From positions 372,001-436,000 of the forward strand of contig NOWV01000021.1 in the NCBI GenBank assembly GCA_003344405.1: a DNA stretch of 64,000 nucleotides. The letters are read 5' to 3'. A model generated the notes under the pieces. It had not been told where the DNA came from, did not search any database, and worked only from the letters and a program-made list of their open reading frames with translations. Shown piece by piece: positions 25,901-40,400 of the stretch. Made by a program: the position numbers and the translations under genes. Source of the stretch: Trichoplax sp. H2 (lineage: Eukaryota > Placozoa > Uniplacotomia > Trichoplacea). The stretch's first letter is position 1; each line of letters opens with the position of its first letter.

Positions 25901-27073
25901 ACCATCTATACAATATCATAACTAGATTTTTAAATCATTTTTTGCTAACTGTTACTTGAGTTGTGTAATTTTTTATTATTTCATAATTTTCAGAAATTTG
26001 TTAGACAAAGAAATTAAAATACCAAGGGAGTTCGTTAGTATCTTTGCATAACATTTTATCTCTATATTAAAATGATGGTTGCGCCATGATAGTGATGAAT
26101 AATCAGGATAAGACTAATTTCTACTGTAAAATTGATGTTGCAATGTATCTGTAATATATTGTTGCCTTTTAATTTAAAAATTCGTCTAAACTTTTATCGA
26201 AAACAAGCTCTGGAATGAAAAATTTTTGATAATTAACTAGTTATATATATATTTTAAATTTAGCTTTTGGACATCGTTGATAAAGTTCTACAAAGATTAA
26301 CTCCAATTGCTGAATATTTACGCAATTTATTTTTAGTTGTTGATATCGTTGAATCGTTGCAGGTGATTATTTTAAAAAATTACAAAATTAAATATTTTTA
26401 GCCAATAAGTTACATTATTACTAAAACATTGATTTCATTATAAATAGCAAATATGTACTAGTTACCTTCAAATTTTAGCAATCAATTTTAACTGCTACTT
26501 TATTACTTTTTTAGTTTGGTATCAGTTTATGGTTGCTCTCTTGCATTGGTAGCTGGTTTAGTGATTTGACTATAGTCATCATCGGTACAGTAACCAAAAC
26601 ATGTTTACATAAAATTTATTGGCGCCATAATTGTCAATTGATTTCCATTTTTAATAAATTAATTTCTCCAATTTAATTTCACGCTATTATTCAATATTAC
26701 TTTACACAGCGGTCACTCTCTTATTTACTGCTCCTGTAATTTACGAAAATAATCAGGTATGAATGACCCACCTATTGCAACATTAGTTAACATTATAGCA
26801 TCAACATTAAAACGAAGCTGAACTAACATTACTATATCAAATATTTATCAGGCTCAGATTGATATATATATCAATTTGGCTAAAACAGAAATCAACAACG
26901 TTATGGCACAGTAAGTTATATTTAATACTTGGTCCTAGCCAATTTATCCATTAGTTTCTTTTCTATTGAGATATTTAAAATGAAATTATATTATGTGCAT
27001 TTCTTTGATTGAATCTACTAGGGTGGATGGACTTATTCCTGGTCGCAATAAATCTAAAGATAAAGAAGATTAA
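23000..27073 (+). CDS. RTN: Reticulon (8 exons, 317 aa)
   Basis: Exons: 23000-23378, 25645-25852, 25994-26033, 26264-26362, 26515-26584, 26710-26756, 26852-26910, 27022-27073; all GT-AG and in phase. Reticulons wedge into the ER membrane and shape tubules. Residues 1-126 (exon 1) are acidic and low in hydrophobicity, the usual variable N-terminus. The reticulon homology domain starts VVKLIYWQDW at 127. It has a first hydrophobic hairpin at about 137-176, then a 66-residue loop ending FLVVDIVESLQ, a second hairpin at about 243-272, and the family tail APVIYENNQAQID. The C-terminus (KSKDKED) lacks a KKxx retrieval signal. Intron 1 is 2.27 kb, and the open frame of exon 1 runs past the donor to a TAG at 23390-23392. 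An alternative product ending there is possible. Confidence 0.95.
23379..25644 (+). other. Reticulon intron 1
   Basis: No nested gene is seen. Near 25145-25255 there is an imperfect direct repeat of about 75-80 bp sharing ATTGAGCTAGAT and ATAATTCTAGTAA. Open frames in it look random. Confidence 0.6.
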
Positions 27074-28419
27074 CCACGGCAATTGTTATCTATTATTAGC
27101 AACTTTAGTTTTCCTGCATATCATACCGTATCTGAAAAGTACTATACTTTATTCTTTTAAATCTTAAGAGGAAGTTTTCAAATTTTGATAGTAATCTTAG
27201 AAAGCGACCTTTTGCATAACTAGCTTTAGCTGATAAATCAATTATCGTCAATAAGAACTCAATATATAACAATTTGAATTTATATGATTAATATCTTGTA
27301 ATTATCCATTGTTTAATGTTGTCTTCAAACGTTATTTACACATACCGAAAAGTGCTGCTTATACTGTATCAAACTGACGTTGTTTTAGCTAGTATTTTTC
27401 TCAGTTTATGGTGTACTGTATGTTGTTACATTGTTGACTACATATGCTGCACCAACATAATATCGATAATAAGTATACAGCGGAATGTTTGTACCGTATG
27501 TATGTATGCATACAGTGTAGGCCATCATTACTATATAAATCGCTCTAATGTGCAAGAACCTTCAATATGCGTATACACGTACACATTACTATTAGAGATT
27601 TCTAATCTAATTTAATTGTCTATATAATTAAGTAATTATAGAAATTGTACGCTTGAATCACTAGTAAATACTCGTATCTTTTAGTTGTTTGTGTAAAAAT
27701 AGCTAATGCCCGATTGTAACAACTTTTCACAAAATTTTTGTCTTCTTTTAGCCTATAATTTTATTAATCTTTCATCGAACAACATTAGCGACTATACGAT
27801 TATGAGTACACAAGCCATTGTCGTCGTTATTTTGGGTGTGACTAAATAATGTTAACTCTGTTGTGGAATTTGAAAACTGATAACATTAATCATACTTCGA
27901 CTCATTTGCATCAAATAAATTCTGGTAATAACACCGATCACATGAAGATTTTAAAGTCTCGCAGTATAGAAAAGTGATTTCAAACTCCAATAAACTCTGT
28001 AATTAAAATTTTTCCAGTATGAGAATAATGCCTTTGCATCTAATAAGAACAATCTTGATGTTAGTCCGTTCTTTATAAAATACAAATGTTGTAAAAAGTA
28101 TATATAGATATGAACGTAAATTGAAAACGCTAAGCAGCCAATAATTAATTGATAGAGGCAAATGTTTTAATAGTAAATAGATAATAATCTGTACGGTTAA
28201 CTGCCATCTTATTATACACTGATAGTATCTCAGATATTTAAATAGCTTCTTTTACTTTTGCCGTAAAGAAATAGATTGAACACATAAGTCTCAATTGTAA
28301 TGAATGCTATAACTTAGCCAATTTATGCAAACTTAGTACTCTCCGGTAAGATTTGCATAATAATATCTTACGTTTGATTAGAAACGTGACGATGGTACAA
28401 AATGAATTCATTAGCTTTC
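27074..28419. other. Convergent intergenic region (reticulon / WDR gene)
   Basis: The 3' ends of the two genes face each other here. The 99-codon frame at 27316-27615 is rich in Tyr, Cys and Ile and shows no family features; I regard it as chance. Confidence 0.5.
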
Positions 28420-31400
28420 TTACGCTAGTTGCAATTTATTCTTTAGAATTTCTAATAATGCATCGGAGTAATTATCAAGTAGAGTGTAGGTCTTGTCAAG
28501 ATTTACACTAGTATCCTTCGCAATGTCCTCTTGCATTGATAAAATTCTTGAAGATTCGCCTACAACACTACTGTTCGCTTCTCCACCGCTGGCTAACTGT
28601 CTAAGACGCTGCCTTCTTTGTCCTTCCATTATAGCTAGCTGTTCTTGCATTCGAGTAAAATGTGATACTAGCCCAGATAACATTTGACTATTCCTTTCAG
28701 TTGGTTGACAATCTAACAGCTATGTTTAAAATATTACGTTACCGTAGAAAATAAATTGACAAACATTATAGTAACATAACATAGTATAAGAAATTAAGAA
28801 TACTCACCGACGAATGCAAGTCGGCAGCAGCTTTAAACGATCTTTGAAGATTTTCAATAGTATCTCTATAATCTATAGCTATCAGAGAAATTAAAAATTA
28901 AGTGCTAAATCATATAACGTAAGGAGACCATTAAAGGATAATGTAGCGTAGATCACATTAATATAATAAACATGGTCCCAGTTTCATAGTAGTAATATAC
29001 TCACATGTGCATATAATGTATTGTTAACACTCTACAACATACGTTGCATATGCAAATCATGTTCTAACACAAAGATAAACAATTTATACTCAATAGAGTA
29101 TAAATCATCCATAAATTTAAACCCACTCCGAACAAATATTTGTCAATAATCTAGGCTAATGTTTCATAAAGTACTTCATCTACAGAACGGGTTTTACCTC
29201 CAATTTCAGTTCGTGGTGATGCAATTGCAAGTGAAGTAATTGATTTTTCAGGTGATGGCTTTTGATAGTTATGACTATTTGACCAAGTTTCGTTTTTATC
29301 AATTGGACCATCTGTTCTATTCGTAGTCGATTCATAACGTAATTGTCGGTTAACCTTCATTAGTGGCGATGAATTATCAACATCAGCCTTAAAATTACTT
29401 ATTTGTGAACTCGACCGTTGCTCATCGACATTGTGGCCAGCTGATGATAATGCCTCACATAAGGATTCATCTGCGATATCATTATCATCTACAACTATTT
29501 CCGATTCATGCATTGCTATACTATTATTTCCTTCCTTTAGGTCATTTTCCTCATCTACGTGTTGGCTAAGGTCTTTACTCTCTTGCAACTGATCATTCAT
29601 ATCTGTAGAAGCAGCTTCACCTTCCTCATCCTGGCATTTATTTAAAATATCAATTGTAGTAGGACTTTTTAAATCACTACTCAATCCTTCATCTTGGATC
29701 TTTTCTGAATTCTTATTAACAGTATTTTCAACATCTTGGTTACGAGCAGCAAGTTCTGGGTTAGATAATGTCTTTAATAACGGTGCTTTTGAAGATAATG
29801 GCTGCTTCTCAAGGTTTTCTTCAATCTATGAACACACATACGCATTATTTAGCATTTAGACAAAATGAAAATTGTCGGAATGTGTGAGATGGAATTTTAC
29901 CTGTTCCTGTGGAGCCGATAACTTACGGCTTCCTAAAGTAGCAAAACCCAACTGATATGACATAACATAAAAAAATGTGTTCTTAATATCCAGTAAATTA
30001 CTTTACAATGACAACATCCTTTCATACAATCGATGCACGCAGATCAGTAAAGTCAAAATCTAATATCTACATACTTCTATTAAACGTTTACGTGTTCTAT
30101 CAACCGCCTTAGCCATTTCCTCCTTTCGCTTCTGTAATAACTAAAAATAATAATTTGAATACATCATAACAATGACCGCATTAATTATGAAATCATTCAT
30201 CTGCCTTAATAGTTAATTACTTCGTCAAAATTTCGTGACACAGCATCTTCCGTACGAGCAGCGTCATTTGTGGCTTTCTTTCTGTCTGATACATTTCTAT
30301 ATCAATTATTAAACAGATATTGTAATTTCACTTTTAAACTGGTTACACAAACGGTTCTTAGGAATTACCAGTCAAACTTACTTGGCAATCGTAGTATGCT
30401 GAGATCTGGACAGAAAACGAGCTGAAATGCTCGACCGATGTAGCACATCCTGAGTTTTTGAAACCGCTGATGTGGCATCCATTATTTCGCCTTTAGACTT
30501 TACCGTTGCTTGTTCGTATGTACTTGCCTCTAGACTCTCATAATTTTTATAAAGAAAATCCTTGGCGTTATTCTTGGTTTCATTTTCGTTACCTTCAACA
30601 GCAGCAATTTCTTCTTGCTTTTCTATATCTGCACTATTTATTTCTTCATTTTCACCATTATCATCACTTGGGTCTTTTATAAGCAGGGAAGAATAGGAAT
30701 GAATTAATATCAAACTGGAAGAATTTCATATCACTCATTGTAATAGAATTAATAACTTACCGCCACTGCCAGATTTTTCCTTAATATTTTCATCGGAATC
30801 CTAGTAAGGAAACCAATATATAATGTTTCTGCGTAAGACACTAAAAACTAAGATGTCATTTGATCAAGCATCCAATCTTAGCTGTACAACATACCCCTGA
30901 AGGCTTTACTGGAGCTTTAACTTGGAAAGAACTAAATTAATAGAGAAAAGAATTTTAATTATAATATAGATCTGCCAGTGCACTTGTAGAGCTTTAAAAT
31001 ATGTTTACAAAGTGACTTTTTTAAGTTGCATACCTAGCATCGCAGCTGGCGCGGCTGTTGAAAAAGTAACACATCGTTTAATACAGATTAAGATAAGAAT
31101 TAAGAACAAGTCAAAACTACTTACTATGCCTTTTTTATTTCTCCTGTACTATTACTCTTTATTAATGAGGAATATGCCGTTTGTTTTCCTAACAAATTGA
31201 TATCATCTACAGGTTTATCAGTCGTAGTTTTGGTTTGGTCGTCTCGCCAATTATTACGTCTCAGCTTGACCTTTGATATTAAATCCTTTCAAATACCGAT
31301 TTCTTCCGATTAGCTACTAAAGCAACATAGCTTCACACAAAATATTACCTTATTATCACTTGCTTCAGCCACCAGATTTGAAGGTTCAGCTGTATTTTCA

Positions 31401-34400
31401 ACTTTGGGGGTAAATGCACCTTCAGAGTTAGCATTCCTACCCTAATAATCAAGAAAGGCAATAGGGATATTACAAATCAAGAATTCACTAAAAGTAGGCT
31501 ACATAGATTAGTACATTTTGACTGATAATGCTCGTATTGCAATCTTCAGATTCAAAGGTTAGGCGGCGATCATCTATAGAATTAAGATAATATTAAAAAC
31601 TGAGTTCTACGAATCAACAAAAAAATTCTTAGATCATATGCTTTGCTTACCATTTTCTAATGCAACCGTAATATGTTCTCCCTGACTGTCATCCAATACC
31701 GACAATAAATTAATGCCACCAGCGTCTACACGCTGTAAATTAATAATGATGATGCATCACTTGAAGTCAGAATCAATTACAATAGAAATAAGCACCTACA
31801 TACGCCTAGACCTCTAGCATACCTGAGCCCATCTACCCTGTGGTTGAGCCGGCTCATTAGATGTCCCCGTATTCGAAGCTTCAGTATCATCTACTTCAGT
31901 CTAAAATCGAACCGTAATTATGGATCAATACAATGTTTTAAAATCTACAGGCACCCACATTAATCTCTAGCATACCTGAGCCCATTTACCCTGCGGTTGT
32001 GCCGCTTCATTAGATGTTCCTGTATTCGAAGTTTCTGGTTCATCTACTTCCATCTAAAATCGAACAGTAATTATACATCAATACAATAAATTATGAAACA
32101 CTTGCAACGCGATGATCAATATAAAGTGTTAAATAGCTATAATCAATTAGTAAAACCGAAACAGCTCAATACAGTAATAAAAAAGTGTCATAATAGCATT
32201 ATTGATAATCCTAAGTAATATGCGATTATGCGGTATAAAATCAAGTTAAAAAAAGATCAATACTTGTCTCTTTGCCCATGCAGGTAGCTGACCAAAACTA
32301 TATCGATAATTTTTTTTATAGGTCTTGCTGTAGTTCACTATTAAAATGATAAAAAATTCTTGATTAATAAGTACTTCTACATTTTCGTAGTAAAGATATA
32401 AAATGAAGTCAAATATACCAGTTGCACTACCTTCACTGCCCCGCTCAAGATCTTCTTCTTCCTCTTCTTCTTCCTCTTCCTCACCTTTGTATTCCTTATG
32501 ACTTTGACGTTGCGATACAGTATAAGTCCCTCGCCTTATTGTGCCCAATAAAACACATTTTTTACGATCACAGTTTGTAATCAAATTTTATACCATACAT
32601 GTAAAAACTAACCGTAAATCTTCGGCTACTGCCGCATCCTTGACATCACTTTTACCTAGTAACTTTTCTTGAATAGTCTAAAATTGTTTCGAGATGTAAG
32701 ACATGAAATACTAAGCTGCATTTATTCCGTGATATCCGTTTTCATCTTACCTGAGTTACAAAAGAGGGTAATTTCCAAACAAAGATGCAACTATATTCGC
32801 ATATAATGAGACAGAAATTATCAGTCATTGCTGAAAATAAAGACGAATGGATAAATTATACATAGTTTAACTAATCACTAACCTATCACCGGAAACAGTG
32901 ATTAATCTTTCACCATCATTGGTAAAAGCAATGCCAGTAATAATTTCTGTATGAAAAAATACTGAGATCAGTTCAACTTGTTTAATGTTAGACAATATGT
33001 TAGTACAGTCTAAAATAGTTATGTCAACAATAATTATAATTACGCACCGGCATGTCCACTCATTTGGGCGATACAATCGCCAGAATAAAATTCATGGATA
33101 CTAACAAATTTATCAGAGCTACTTGTGGCAACGTAACTACCGCTTGGATCTAAGGCAACCTAGAACATATGGAAATAAAGGTATTTATTAAATTATGTAT
33201 ATACTGTAGCTTCTCAGAAAAAAATCGTAATTACCTTTATCAAGGTACCATCGTCAGTAACTGATCCTTTATAGCTTTTTTTCAATTTACCAGTTTTAAT
33301 ATTATAAATCCTATCAATCATATACTTTTAGTGGTAAGTATACACATGTAGTCCATGTAGCAAACTAATAATTATAATAACATTATTTAGATTAATACCT
33401 GACATTTCGATCCTGACAAGCGGTAACTGCGAATTTTCTAAATTGATTGAGATGACCATGTATTACATAAAAGTTCACACTACAATTATCTATATCTATT
33501 ACGTACCGTCTACAATCAATATCCATATCATATAGCGTGGTCTTGCTAACAACTATATTTGACCGAATAAATTGAAATTCCGGTTCCTAAGAATATGGAA
33601 AAGTAAAAAAATTAACAACTATAACATGTGATTGGAGTCTTTGCCATTATATAATTACAAATGTAAATATTGTTGCGGAACCTCTTGCGCAGTACGAAAC
33701 AGAATTGATTTATCGGTGCCACAACTCAATAAGTGTAAATTGTCTTTTACGACTACAAAGTATTTGAAAAAATTTTAGTAATAGATCACACGATTATATG
33801 ATATGCAACACATCAGAGAAATACTTTAAATCTTATAAACATTATTACTTTACCAGCAAAATGAACAGAAGTAATAGAGCCAGAATGATCATCAATTGTT
33901 TGTACTAGATTACAGCTTTTACCATCGAAATGAAAAACATGAATCAACCGATCTCGACTTGCAGAGGCTAATAAATCGTGACCTAGCCAGATACATATAA
34001 TTCAGAATAAGTTAAAGTAGCCCTTAGCATATCCTTGAAAAGTATAAAGGAAGAAATTGTCCATACCAGAATCGACATCTAAAAATGATACGCATAAAAC
34101 TTCTGCGTCATGGGCTTCAACTTTAACCAACTCATCCATAAACTGTAAATCATGTATCCTTTGACAGGCAATATAGAATCACGATAAGCTTTGGCAATAC
34201 AAAAAAGGTAACTGATATGCAATTTATATTACCTAATGAACCCAGATCTATCACCGGAGGCAAGATATTGGCCGTTATTGTTAATATTCATACATCTAAC
34301 TCCAATACTTTTTTGATGCTCAACAGAAGGACTAGCAGGTGTATTACTTGAGCCCACTAATTGTAATGTTGCTCTGTTAGCGTGGTATTTATAAAGTTGA

Positions 34401-37400
34401 AAGTGCTATTTAAATAAATGAATATTACCTGTCACTGTTTCTACAAGGTTAGTAAATTCCTTATCTGTGTATAAAACCCGAAATAACTCCTACAGTAATA
34501 AACCACAGCGAGATTAATTTAAATATTAAAATATGACATGAGTAGGGAAAAAATATAATATTAAAAGCATACATCACTAAAAATATTTTTCCTGAAGCGT
34601 AAAGTGTCCTGACAGGCATCTAAAAAACGGAGGCATCATATCATTTTTATGAATAAAATATTTCAGTTAATGAAATTAAATGGATCGACCGGAAGACAAT
34701 ACCTAAATCAAGGTTCCAAAATCGGATCGTGTCATCAGATGAACAGGTAACAAATGATCCTACAGGTAAATGTGCTCTTTCAACATTTGCAACGCGATAT
34801 ACCTAGATGCGAATAATAAAAATGTGATATAAATACACAAATACGAAAGCTAACTTATAATAATAATATTCTTGCACCATTTCTATTACCTTAACGTCCC
34901 AAACACAACCAGCATGAAATAAAAATGATCGAGATTTATCAATCTTTTGTAGATCTCTTAAATTCCATATGTATAGGCTATGGTCATTATATGTACAAGT
35001 TACCTAACAGAAATCAATAAACATCATAACGTTAAGGTATAAAGGTAAATATTATAACAGTTATCAGTTGTAGTTAGAAAATTTACGTTAAATTACATAA
35101 AAATGAATCAAAGTATATTTTTGATAATAAAACTATCCTAACCAATTTATTTATAGAATCATAGACCATAGCTACGACGTCTGGATATTTAATATCGGGG
35201 TCAGCTTTATATACCATAGCACTATGAAAATTTTGGAAATATGGCGTAAGAAATTTATATAAAATTGAATAAAATTGTCAGCAAATACAATACCTAGGAT
35301 CTACGCTGTTGGCTAGATCTATTCCTAAACGATGCGGTTTAGGTAAGCTTGTAACAAAGCCTAAGGTACTACAGTTGAAAATTCTACGATACAATGGAGA
35401 GACCGTAAGATACACGTCATTAAAAATGATCAAAAAATTTTTTCATAAAACTGAAAAAGTATCGCAAGTGAAGTTTACCTAACGATACCGGATGAGCAAC
35501 CACAATAAATATAATTTTCATCGACAACAACAGAGCTAGCAGATGATGCCTAAATAAGAATGGTTATGTGCAACGCTATTAATGGTAAAAGCTGATAAAA
35601 AGTAACCCATGCACCATCTGTGTAGTCTACATAGCATATCTAAACCATCATAACACTGCCTAATTACAGAATAAATTAGATATAATATTACAAACCTTTA
35701 ATTCAACCCATTTCTCTAACATTCGCTTACTGTTAAAACAGCAGAGTAGACCACTCTTTGTGATACAATAAGTAGAACTAGCATTATCGCCAATACCACA
35801 GGCAACATCACAAAACATGTTGCTCCTCAATTCTCCTAATAATCCCGATCGACCAATTAATGGTTGTCTATCTCCAACCTATAAATTATTAAGAATTAGG
35901 CAAGATTAGCTACTTTTTGAATAAACAGAAATATCATATGTTAGTACAATTTACTAGTATGATACCTTGCTCGAATTTTTGGCAAAATACCAAAATCTAA
36001 CATGACGTAGACCAGCAGTAACAAAGTAGCTACCATCTTCTGCAAATGATAAGGACTGAGCCTGCAATTTTATAAATGAGTCAAAAGTGTTACAGTTGAT
36101 TCCCTTAACAAGCCTTAATGAGATTATTAAGAAAATATCTCTACGAAATTGATCTCGTGTCTTACTCTGTAAAATTAAATTATCGCCAACATTACCTGGA
36201 CAGAAATCTTATTACATGCCACAATTTGCCCAGTCTAACGGTAAAGAAAAAAGCCATTACTAAATAATTAATTAACTAGCGCAATACCTTTTCTTTATTA
36301 ACTAGAATGCGCGTATAAATAAGATCTAATGAAGAAAAAGCTACCTTTAAACTCCAGACATTAACACTCATATCATGTTGATCTCCAACTGATACTACTA
36401 GTTTGTTGTTAGGAGAAAAAGCCTACAATCATCAACAATGAGAATTATTATTTATACGCGAACATAATGATTAAAATTTTTCTATTTCCTGACAAACGTG
36501 ATAATTACATACACCTGGACATAATGACGTATATTGGAGCATTATAGGATCATTTTTAGTGACACTAGTAATAAAATGTACTATATTTTTCATCCGTACA
36601 TGTTGAAAGTAAATATATGCGCGTATTACATAATGATTTGAGGGGATTCTAGCTAAAAGACAGTATCAGAATTGTTCGTCGATATAGACTGGAGTAAATT
36701 AATTGAAACGCTATATAACCATTTCCAGGGATTACAATTTAAAGTTACTACCACTTATCATTCAAGTTAAAGAATGTTGTTGCATTGGTATAATTATATT
36801 CAAGGATGATAGTCGAAAAACAACACTACTATGTTTCACCTATGTAACTATAATACAATCATAGGTTTCGTGAGAACTGTATGTCAATGGCTTAAATTGT
36901 AATTACAGGTGTATGTGCAGTTAGTGCCGTTTGTCAGCAATGAAGCAATTATACAGTATACGCGTATAGCACTGTATTATCCACAATTTCACAGTACTGT
37001 ATATAGCACACGTACTGCGATAACTTATTATCTTCATAGTATCGTAATTAAACTATAGCTATAACGCGCAGTACTGGAAATATGCAAACCGCCAGTAAGA
37101 TAGTGGGCAATAAGCTACAGTAGTAGAAGTAATATTAAAAGCTCAGTGTCCGTCAATGCACTAATTTGTACTACAAATACGATATTAATATACTGTTTCC
37201 AAATAGAGATTAGAAAATATTAAGGCATTACGTAGTATTAGCCATCGTATGCTGTACACATAGCTATTATTATCTTACAATAAATTACTTACCACACAGG
37301 CAACGCTAAATTTATGACCCAGGTATTCAGCTGCTTGGTTATTATTATCAGATAAATCCCATACCCTAACAGCCGGTAAATGCCCACTCTATCCATTATA

Positions 37401-40400
37401 TAGAACAAAATATTGAACGAATATTAACTAAATACGCATAAATGCACATTGATTATAATTATTTATCAATGATACTTAATGCTCTCTAGATTTCAATAGA
37501 CTGCTTAGTATTTAAGCAGAATTAAATTATGGTAATGAGAGAAAATTAAATAAAGTAATACGGCAACAATAATATGTTAGGTTTATAATGCTGTATGAAT
37601 ATCGATTATGATCTAATAGCTATGCGCATATTTTGTGGAAGTATTTTTAATAATTGCCTATTACTATAAATATTTCTGAATTTTTAATACAAGATAATCA
37701 AATAAGCTATGTTGACAATATTATAATTTGCATTCTTTCTACTAACCTCGCCACTGACAATGTATCTGCCATCTTCTGAGAAAGCAACGCACTTTAGACA
37801 TTTCCTATTCAAGTCAATATGTATTAAGTAAATATACAGTATGTTCGATATTGACATTAAGTACACATTGGAGACAAAAAATAGTCATCATTATTCACTA
37901 CAATTATCCTTGCTAGACATAATACAAAAAACTACATTTAAATGAACGAATTCTCATTGATTTGATGGTTTTCACAATTATATTTAAAAATTTTACTATT
38001 TGCAAAATTTAAGTTTACGAGTTTATAGCTATAACGATGAAACAAAAGTTGATTTATTTTGACTATGTAAACCTAGTAGGCAACAGAAAATTTGCTCTTA
38101 TTTAATATGATTTTTTACGCGTTATCCTAGTTTATACAACCTAGAACAGAATTTTTGAGTCTTAAGAATTTAAATCTACGAACTAGACATCAAAGCATTG
38201 TAAAGCTATTTTTACTATTATTCGAGAGAGTCTAATAATTGGCTGATACAAATAGAGAGCTTGATCTATTTATGATAACTCCTACTGATTTCTATGATGT
38301 AAAATAGGTATTTTGCAGTTACAAGAAATAACCGTACAAACTCGTAAATCTAAACGGCATAAAGTCATCCGCTTAGTCTCTCCGAACATCTTTACCATTC
38401 ATGAACGTAAACAAATTCTACCGTTGCAAAAGTAAGTTTACAAATTTGTCGATTTAAACACTGCCAGACTATTTTTCTATTATCACTTAAAGAGAATATA
38501 GTACAGTAGCTGATTGACAAAAATAGAAAGCTTAATCTATTTAACATATTTCGCTGGTTTATATGATATAGAAGAGAACTGATACTATTATGAATTTAAA
38601 TATAGGAATTCGTAGGTCTAACTATGATACTGTGCATGCAAAATAACTTTCTATTATTAACTGGGTAAGAGCTCATAACTGATTGATAGAAATAGAAGGC
38701 TCGATCAATTTTAACATCTTCTATATGGAATATTGTAAGGGTAGACTATCAGTCTTAAAGCTATCCAAATAAAATAACAGCCAGAACTACTACCTATCTC
38801 TGCTATAACCTTTCTGGCAGTCTACTTTACGAAATACCTTTAGTGAAGTCATGTAAGTTAAGAAAAATGGGGGCGGGGGGCGGATAGAAAATGCTACTCC
38901 ATCATAAATGTACTGTATATCTAACAACTTTGAACACCTTTTGCAGTTAGAGCTGCCATTTATCTCAGCAATACGAGTAAATATCGATACTGAAAGCCTT
39001 TCGATATACCATTTTTTTTAAATATCATTTGGTAATATTATAAGATTACGAAAAAATAGACAATCAATCGCTTCAGGAAAAATAACATGACACCTTTTTG
39101 GACATGCATTTTCAACAATTTTGGGTATCTTTTACTATTACAGTTATAATTTAATCAGAGTTGGACGTGCAAAAGTCCACAATGTATGACAATGTGGAAG
39201 TATCATCGGCTCAAATGCTACTAGAAAACCCCGATATCGTACAGTTTGTCTCATAACTCATAAATTTTAGAAATAATTTACTGAACAATTTACAGCAGTC
39301 TTAGCTTATAAATAGAAAAAACTTACCTCGCTGTATTAAAAATATGACTTTGACGATTTGTTTTAGGATTGTACAGAACAATAACACAACTAGATGAGAG
39401 AGAAAAAGATCATTAAAATGGATCATTTTGAAGGTATTTTCATAGAATAAGAAAGGCAAGATTGTATCAATATCTAGTAAAGCGACTATATTCGCTGGAT
39501 ATTGCCATTGACAACCTGCATTATTGATGATTATAACGTATCAATAAATTAATCTTAAAACAATCAAGAAAGGATACACTGTGTAGGATTTGGATGAGAA
39601 TAAGACAACAATTCATCATGAGTAGGCAGGAGGAAGCTTTGTCAGTAATAGGAAATAATTATACTGGATGATTCTATTATTACTGTATAATATTGAAGTA
39701 CTGTTGTGAAACTCGATTTACTAAAGGTACTGATCGTTATATCAGGTATACAGTAGCAATTGACGGTTTATAGTGCTTTTATAATAATTCAAACTTCGTA
39801 TTTTAGAAATCGACGCTTATCAATCAATTTATGCTGGCCATATACTATAATAATTAGTTATTAGCTTATATAAAAATTTACCAGTATAATTTTACCGACT
39901 GCATTTTTAGTGCATATCGCCCCTTTCTTTATGCTTATGAACTTCATATCCTAGATTAATTTAATTGATTGAATTATCACGACTATGTCCGAACTAACTA
40001 TTACCGTGACTTGTTGACTAGTCCATCGAGTTTCTAAGTAAAGGGATCAATTTTTTAGTCCCACATTGTCGTTCTCTGTAAACTCCATGTCAGATGTGCA
40101 GTGGTCTGCTGCATACTATGTTCAGTTTCTTACTGTAACTGGAGGAGAATTTTTTAGTCAATATGGTCAATTTTTCTAGCTTTGTAAACTTTCCATCGGA
40201 GGCTAATTAATTTATTTATTTATCATTATTGATCATGGCTATTAATACTAATCTATGGCTTCTGAAAGCGTGCGTTTTTAGATATTGCAATTTCTTTGCC
40301 ACAGTCATGTCTAGTAATCACTTTTCCACAATTAATCAATTTAACGACCATCCTCAATTAACATAAATCTACTGTGTCTGCGTCGACTTTCTACAAGTCT

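Noticed and set aside
27316-27615. 99-codon plus-strand frame after reticulon
   Set aside because: Biased, low-complexity composition, no family features, no splice context.
32340-32418. Continuation of the WDR reading frame between the exons at 32419 and 32337
   Set aside because: The frame is open by chance. The donor at 32419 and acceptor at 32337 join in phase and leave only family-like sequence.
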